Part shown: piece by piece, positions 61,575-64,000 of the stretch
Layout of the letters: the number at the start of each line of letters is the position of its first letter
Numbering within the stretch: position 1 is the stretch's first letter
NCBI RefSeq assembly: GCF_004364555.1
Contig: NZ_SOAM01000002.1
Coordinates: 434,001-498,000, forward strand
Direction: 5' to 3'
From: Amnibacterium kyonggiense
Lineage (GTDB): Bacteria; Actinomycetota; Actinomycetes; Actinomycetales; Microbacteriaceae
DNA: 64,000 nt
Notes under the pieces: model-generated
What the model saw: the letters and a program-made list of their open reading frames with translations, nothing else
What the model was told of the DNA's origin: nothing
The model's database searches: none
Program-made: the position numbers and the translations under genes

Positions 61575-62380
61575 CGGGCATCTCCTTCGATGCGGTCGAG
61601 GAACGAGACGAAGGCGGTGTTGAACGCGTCGGGGTGCTCCCAGACGCAGCCGTGACCGCCGGGGGTGGTGGCCCACTCGGAGCCGGGGACAAGCTCGTGC
61701 AGCTCGTGCGACAGGGACGTCGGGATAAGGAGGTCCTCCTCCCCCGCCAGCACGAGCGACGGCACAGAGAGCGAGCCGATCCGGTCCGTCGTGTCGTGCT
61801 GCTGGATGACGGCGAGCTGGGCGAGGTAGGCCGGGATGGGCATGTTCATGTACTTCATGCCCGCCTCGAACTCGGCGAGCTCGTCGCCACGGGTGCGGAA
61901 GAAGTCCTGCGTGAACGCCCACAGCGTGACGTCGCGCATCACCGTCGGCACGCCCATGACGGGCGCGATGGTCTCCCAGAACGCGAACATGCGGGAGCAG
62001 AAGGGGCCGGGTGCGGCGTAGGTGCACGCCATCGTCACGGACTTCAGGTCGCCGGGGTGCTTGAGCGCGTACTCCTGCACGATCATCCCGCCCATGGAGA
62101 CGCCCATGAGGTGGAAGTCCGTGATGCCGAGCTCGTCGACGAGCGCCTTGGCGTCGTCGGCGAGCAGCTCGGACGTGTACGGGCCGGCGGGCTTCGACGT
62201 GGCGCCGACGCCGCGGTTGTCGAAGGTGAGGACGCGGTAGCCCGCTTCGAGGAGGGCGGGGGTCTGGTAGGCCCAGGTCTCCTTCTCGTCGGCGAGGCCG
62301 TTGACGAGGACGACGGTGCGGTCGCCCTCGCCTTCGAGTGTGTAGGCGATGTCGATGCCGTTGACGGACGCGGTGGGCAT
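61571..62380 (-). CDS. Alpha/beta hydrolase
   Basis: A 269-residue alpha/beta hydrolase. The opening VNGIDIAYTLEGEGDRTVVLVNGLADEKETWAYQ, DNRGVGATSKP, nucleophile elbow GVSMGGMIVQEYALKHP and the terminal GGHGCVWEHPDAFN (catalytic His) are clear. The 3-oxoadipate enol-lactonase/haloperoxidase subgroup is the closest by eye. ATG 62380 overlaps the FadR stop by one base (TGATG). It is part of the M20/FadR/permease operon and probably acts on the imported compound. Confidence 0.9.
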   Translation of the reverse strand: MPTASVNGIDIAYTLEGEGDRTVVLVNGLADEKETWAYQTPALLEAGYRVLTFDNRGVGATSKPAGPYTSELLADDAKALVDELGITDFHLMGVSMGGMIVQEYALKHPGDLKSVTMACTYAAPGPFCSRMFAFWETIAPVMGVPTVMRDVTLWAFTQDFFRTRGDELAEFEAGMKYMNMPIPAYLAQLAVIQQHDTTDRIGSLSVPSLVLAGEEDLLIPTSLSHELHELVPGSEWATTPGGHGCVWEHPDAFNTAFVSFLDRIEGDAR

Positions 62381-63186
62381 CAGGCTCCTTCGGTGGGGGG
62401 CGGTTCGGCGGTGGTGGCGGGGGTGGTGCTGGCAGGGCTGGTCGTGCTGGCGGTGGTGCGGTCGTGGAGGTCGTTCAGCAGCTCTTCGGTGAGCGCGAAG
62501 TGCTCGCGGGCGAGCTGCGCGGCCCGGTCGGGGTCGCGGTCGAGCACGGCGGCGGCGAGCACGGCGTGCTGCTCGACGGCGCGGCGGCGGACGTCCTCGC
62601 TGAAGGGCTCGCCGTGGAACCCGAGGCCGACCTCGTGCTGCAGGCGCATGCTCAGCTCGGCGAGCTGCCGGTTGTGCGTGGCGGCGGCGATCGACTGGTG
62701 CACCTCGAGGTCCGCGAGGCGCGAGGCGTTCCGGTCCGTTCCTGCAGCGCCGTAGGCCTCGACGGCGAGGCGGATCCGCTCCTCGTCCTCCGGCACGATC
62801 CGCTGCGCCGCGGTCCGGGCGATCTGCTGCTCGACGAGGGAGCGGAAGTCGAGCGTCTCCTGGAGCGTGCCCCAGCTCTCGCCGAGGGCGCGGCGGACGC
62901 CGGAGTCGGAGGCCGGGCCCCACTGCGAGACGACGAACGTGCCGCCGGCCCGCCCGCGCTGCACGCGGACGTAGCCGAGTGCGGCGAGGCGGGAGATCGC
63001 CTCCCGGACCGTCGTCTGGCTGACCTCGAGCATCGCGGCGAGCTCCGGGAGGCTCGGCAGCTTCTGGCCGACGACGAACTGCCCGAGCGCGAACGCGGTG
63101 ATGAACCGGTCCGCGATCCGCGCCGCAGCGGTCTCGGCTATGAGGGGGCGGAGCGCGGCGACCTCCGCTCGGCGGCTGTCGCTCAT
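62380..63186 (-). CDS. FadR-type GntR transcriptional regulator
   Basis: A 268-residue regulator. The winged helix-turn-helix is LPSLPELAAMLEVSQTTVREAISRLAALGYVRVQRGRAGGTFV (GntR type), followed by an FCD effector domain with metal-binding His residues (LEVHQSIAAATHN; EQHAVLAA; AREHFALTEEL). The C-terminus is a Ser/Thr/Pro-rich tail. ATG 63186 overlaps the M20 gene stop (ATGA). It probably controls this operon in response to an acid or amino acid. Confidence 0.92.
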   Translation of the reverse strand: MSDSRRAEVAALRPLIAETAAARIADRFITAFALGQFVVGQKLPSLPELAAMLEVSQTTVREAISRLAALGYVRVQRGRAGGTFVVSQWGPASDSGVRRALGESWGTLQETLDFRSLVEQQIARTAAQRIVPEDEERIRLAVEAYGAAGTDRNASRLADLEVHQSIAAATHNRQLAELSMRLQHEVGLGFHGEPFSEDVRRRAVEQHAVLAAAVLDRDPDRAAQLAREHFALTEELLNDLHDRTTASTTSPASTTPATTAEPPPTEGA

Positions 63187-64000
63187 GCGCGCTCCTCCCC
63201 CAGGTAGTCGGCGAGGAAGCGCGCGAGGGTGCGTGCGCCGTCGACGACGCTCGCCAGCTCGACGGCCTCGTCGACCCCGTGCATGTTCTGGACCCGCGGC
63301 CCGTAGGCGAGCGCCGGGATGCCCGCCTGGTTGACGTAGTAGCGCGCGTCCGTGGTCGCGCCGATCGACACCGAGGGCGTCGTGCTGCCGTGCGCGGCCT
63401 CGTGCGCCGCGGCGAAGCGCCGCACGAACGGGTCGTCGGGGTCCTGCGCGTACCGCTCGGCGCGGTAGCCGTTCAGCCGCAGGGTCGGCGGGTGCTCGCC
63501 GAGCCAGGAGTCGTCGTGGGAGGCCGCCGCGATAGCCGTCCGCACCTGCTCGAGCGTCTGCTCGGCGCTCCACGCCGCCGGGTGGCCGACGCGGACGTCG
63601 ATGCGGGCGACTTGCGGCACGCTCGACGCCCACGACCCGGACGTGAACCGGCCGACGTTGACGAGGTAGGGCGACTCGATGTCCGCGAACGCCGGATCGG
63701 GGTCGACGCGGTGATCGGCGTTCATCCGCGTCTCGAGCCACCGCAGCCCGGCGAGCACCGGCTCCGCGGCGAGGATCGGGTTGCCCGATCGACCCGACGC
63801 CTCTGCGTGGCCCGCGCGCCCCTCGATGACGACCTCGATCCAGGCGATCGCGATGCCGGCGAGCAGCAGCTCGAGGTCGGTCGGCTCGAGCAGCACTGCA
63901 GCGTCGGCGGTGACGCCCGCGCGGATGGAGGCGAGCGCGCCGTTGCCGGTGCACTCCTCCTCGATCACGGCGATGAGGGTCAGGTCGCCGCGCTGCCAAC
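63183..64000 (-). CDS. M20 family metallohydrolase, 5' end outside window
   Basis: The C-terminal 271 residues of an ArgE/DapE-type M20 enzyme; the frame runs off the right edge of the window. Visible: IEEECTGNGALAS with the catalytic Glu pair and a metal-binding segment, EGRAGHAEASGRSGNPILAA in the dimerisation domain, and SIGATTDARYYVNQAGIPALAYGPRVQNMHGVDEAVEL with the C-terminal zinc His. Relatives remove acyl, carbamoyl or peptide groups from amino acids. As the first visible gene of the operon, it fits a pathway for an N-acylated amino acid taken up by the APC permease. Confidence 0.9.
   Translation of the reverse strand, partial: WQRGDLTLIAVIEEECTGNGALASIRAGVTADAAVLLEPTDLELLLAGIAIAWIEVVIEGRAGHAEASGRSGNPILAAEPVLAGLRWLETRMNADHRVDPDPAFADIESPYLVNVGRFTSGSWASSVPQVARIDVRVGHPAAWSAEQTLEQVRTAIAAASHDDSWLGEHPPTLRLNGYRAERYAQDPDDPFVRRFAAAHEAAHGSTTPSVSIGATTDARYYVNQAGIPALAYGPRVQNMHGVDEAVELASVVDGARTLARFLADYLGEERA

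Noticed and set aside
1-64000. CRISPR arrays, prophage, insertion sequences, tRNA or rRNA genes
   Set aside because: No regular spacer repeats, phage structural genes, transposase motifs or RNA gene signatures were seen by eye in the window.

Overview
The window is very GC-rich, with strong G/C third-position bias, many GTG starts, dense 4-bp ATGA/GTGA gene overlaps and actinobacterial families (DUF2510, DUF4397, SigK/RskA pair, ECF42 sigma with DGPF partner, PASTA-less Ser/Thr kinases, FadR/GntR, LacI sugar operons). It most resembles a chromosomal segment of an actinomycete, probably order Micrococcales and perhaps Microbacteriaceae; that placement is inference. No rRNA, tRNA, CRISPR array, prophage, transposase or replication origin was recognised.

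Layout. 1-5.1 kb: end of an unidentified gene, an SDR, a DUF2510 membrane protein, an Old Yellow Enzyme, and a DGPF/ECF42 sigma/VOC operon. 5.3-10.6 kb: C4/ketone-body style metabolism (thiolase, a 3-hydroxybutyrate dehydrogenase split by an in-frame amber codon, two alpha/beta hydrolases, a quinone-oxidoreductase-like MDR enzyme). 10.6-15.3 kb: an MMPL exporter divergent from its presumed MarR regulator across a 15-bp palindrome, then a SigK/RskA/DUF4397 cluster. 15.4-29 kb: mixed metabolism, small secreted and membrane proteins, a CbxX-type AAA ATPase, a nucleoside deoxyribosyltransferase-like protein, a lipid kinase and a double cupredoxin. 29.3-32.7 kb: CxxC/HNH-like protein, Ser/Thr kinase, MetX-like hydrolase.

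32.7-39.2 kb is a divergent nitrogen-scavenging candidate: an NMT1/NitT-type ABC transporter with a fused double permease and a stand-alone RarA/MgsA C-terminal-like protein on the minus strand, opposite a second deoxyribosyltransferase-like gene and an amidase. The 545-bp gap between them holds a GTAAC-N6-GAAAC element matching a GlnR half-site pair. 39.3-44.3 kb carries a threonine-aldolase-like enzyme, a DUF4126 protein, a second Ser/Thr kinase, an aldo/keto reductase and an NYN nuclease.

44.3-55.0 kb is one nine-gene minus-strand operon: LacI regulator, sugar ABC permeases and binding protein, two ADP-ribosylglycohydrolase-family proteins, a TIM-barrel/SUMF1 fusion, a CaiB/BaiF CoA-transferase and a CitE-like lyase. 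Most junctions overlap by 4-8 bp, and a LacI-type operator lies just upstream. It looks like import of a glycosylated compound, glycosidic cleavage, and CoA-dependent breakdown of the released acid; I do not recognise it as a described pathway. 55.2-58.8 kb has an esterase, a membrane protein paralogous to one at 21 kb, and an SPFH/NAD-kinase-like pair. 58.8-64 kb holds a zinc alcohol dehydrogenase and an operon of M20 hydrolase, FadR regulator, alpha/beta hydrolase and APC permease.

Between genes there is a dispersed family of 75-87-bp palindromes (five clear copies) sharing outer arms GGATCAGGACGGATT/AATCCGTCCTGATCC and inner arms CGACACGCCG/CGGCGTGTCG. Further large palindromes of unrelated sequence lie at 1.5, 16.1 and 58.8 kb.
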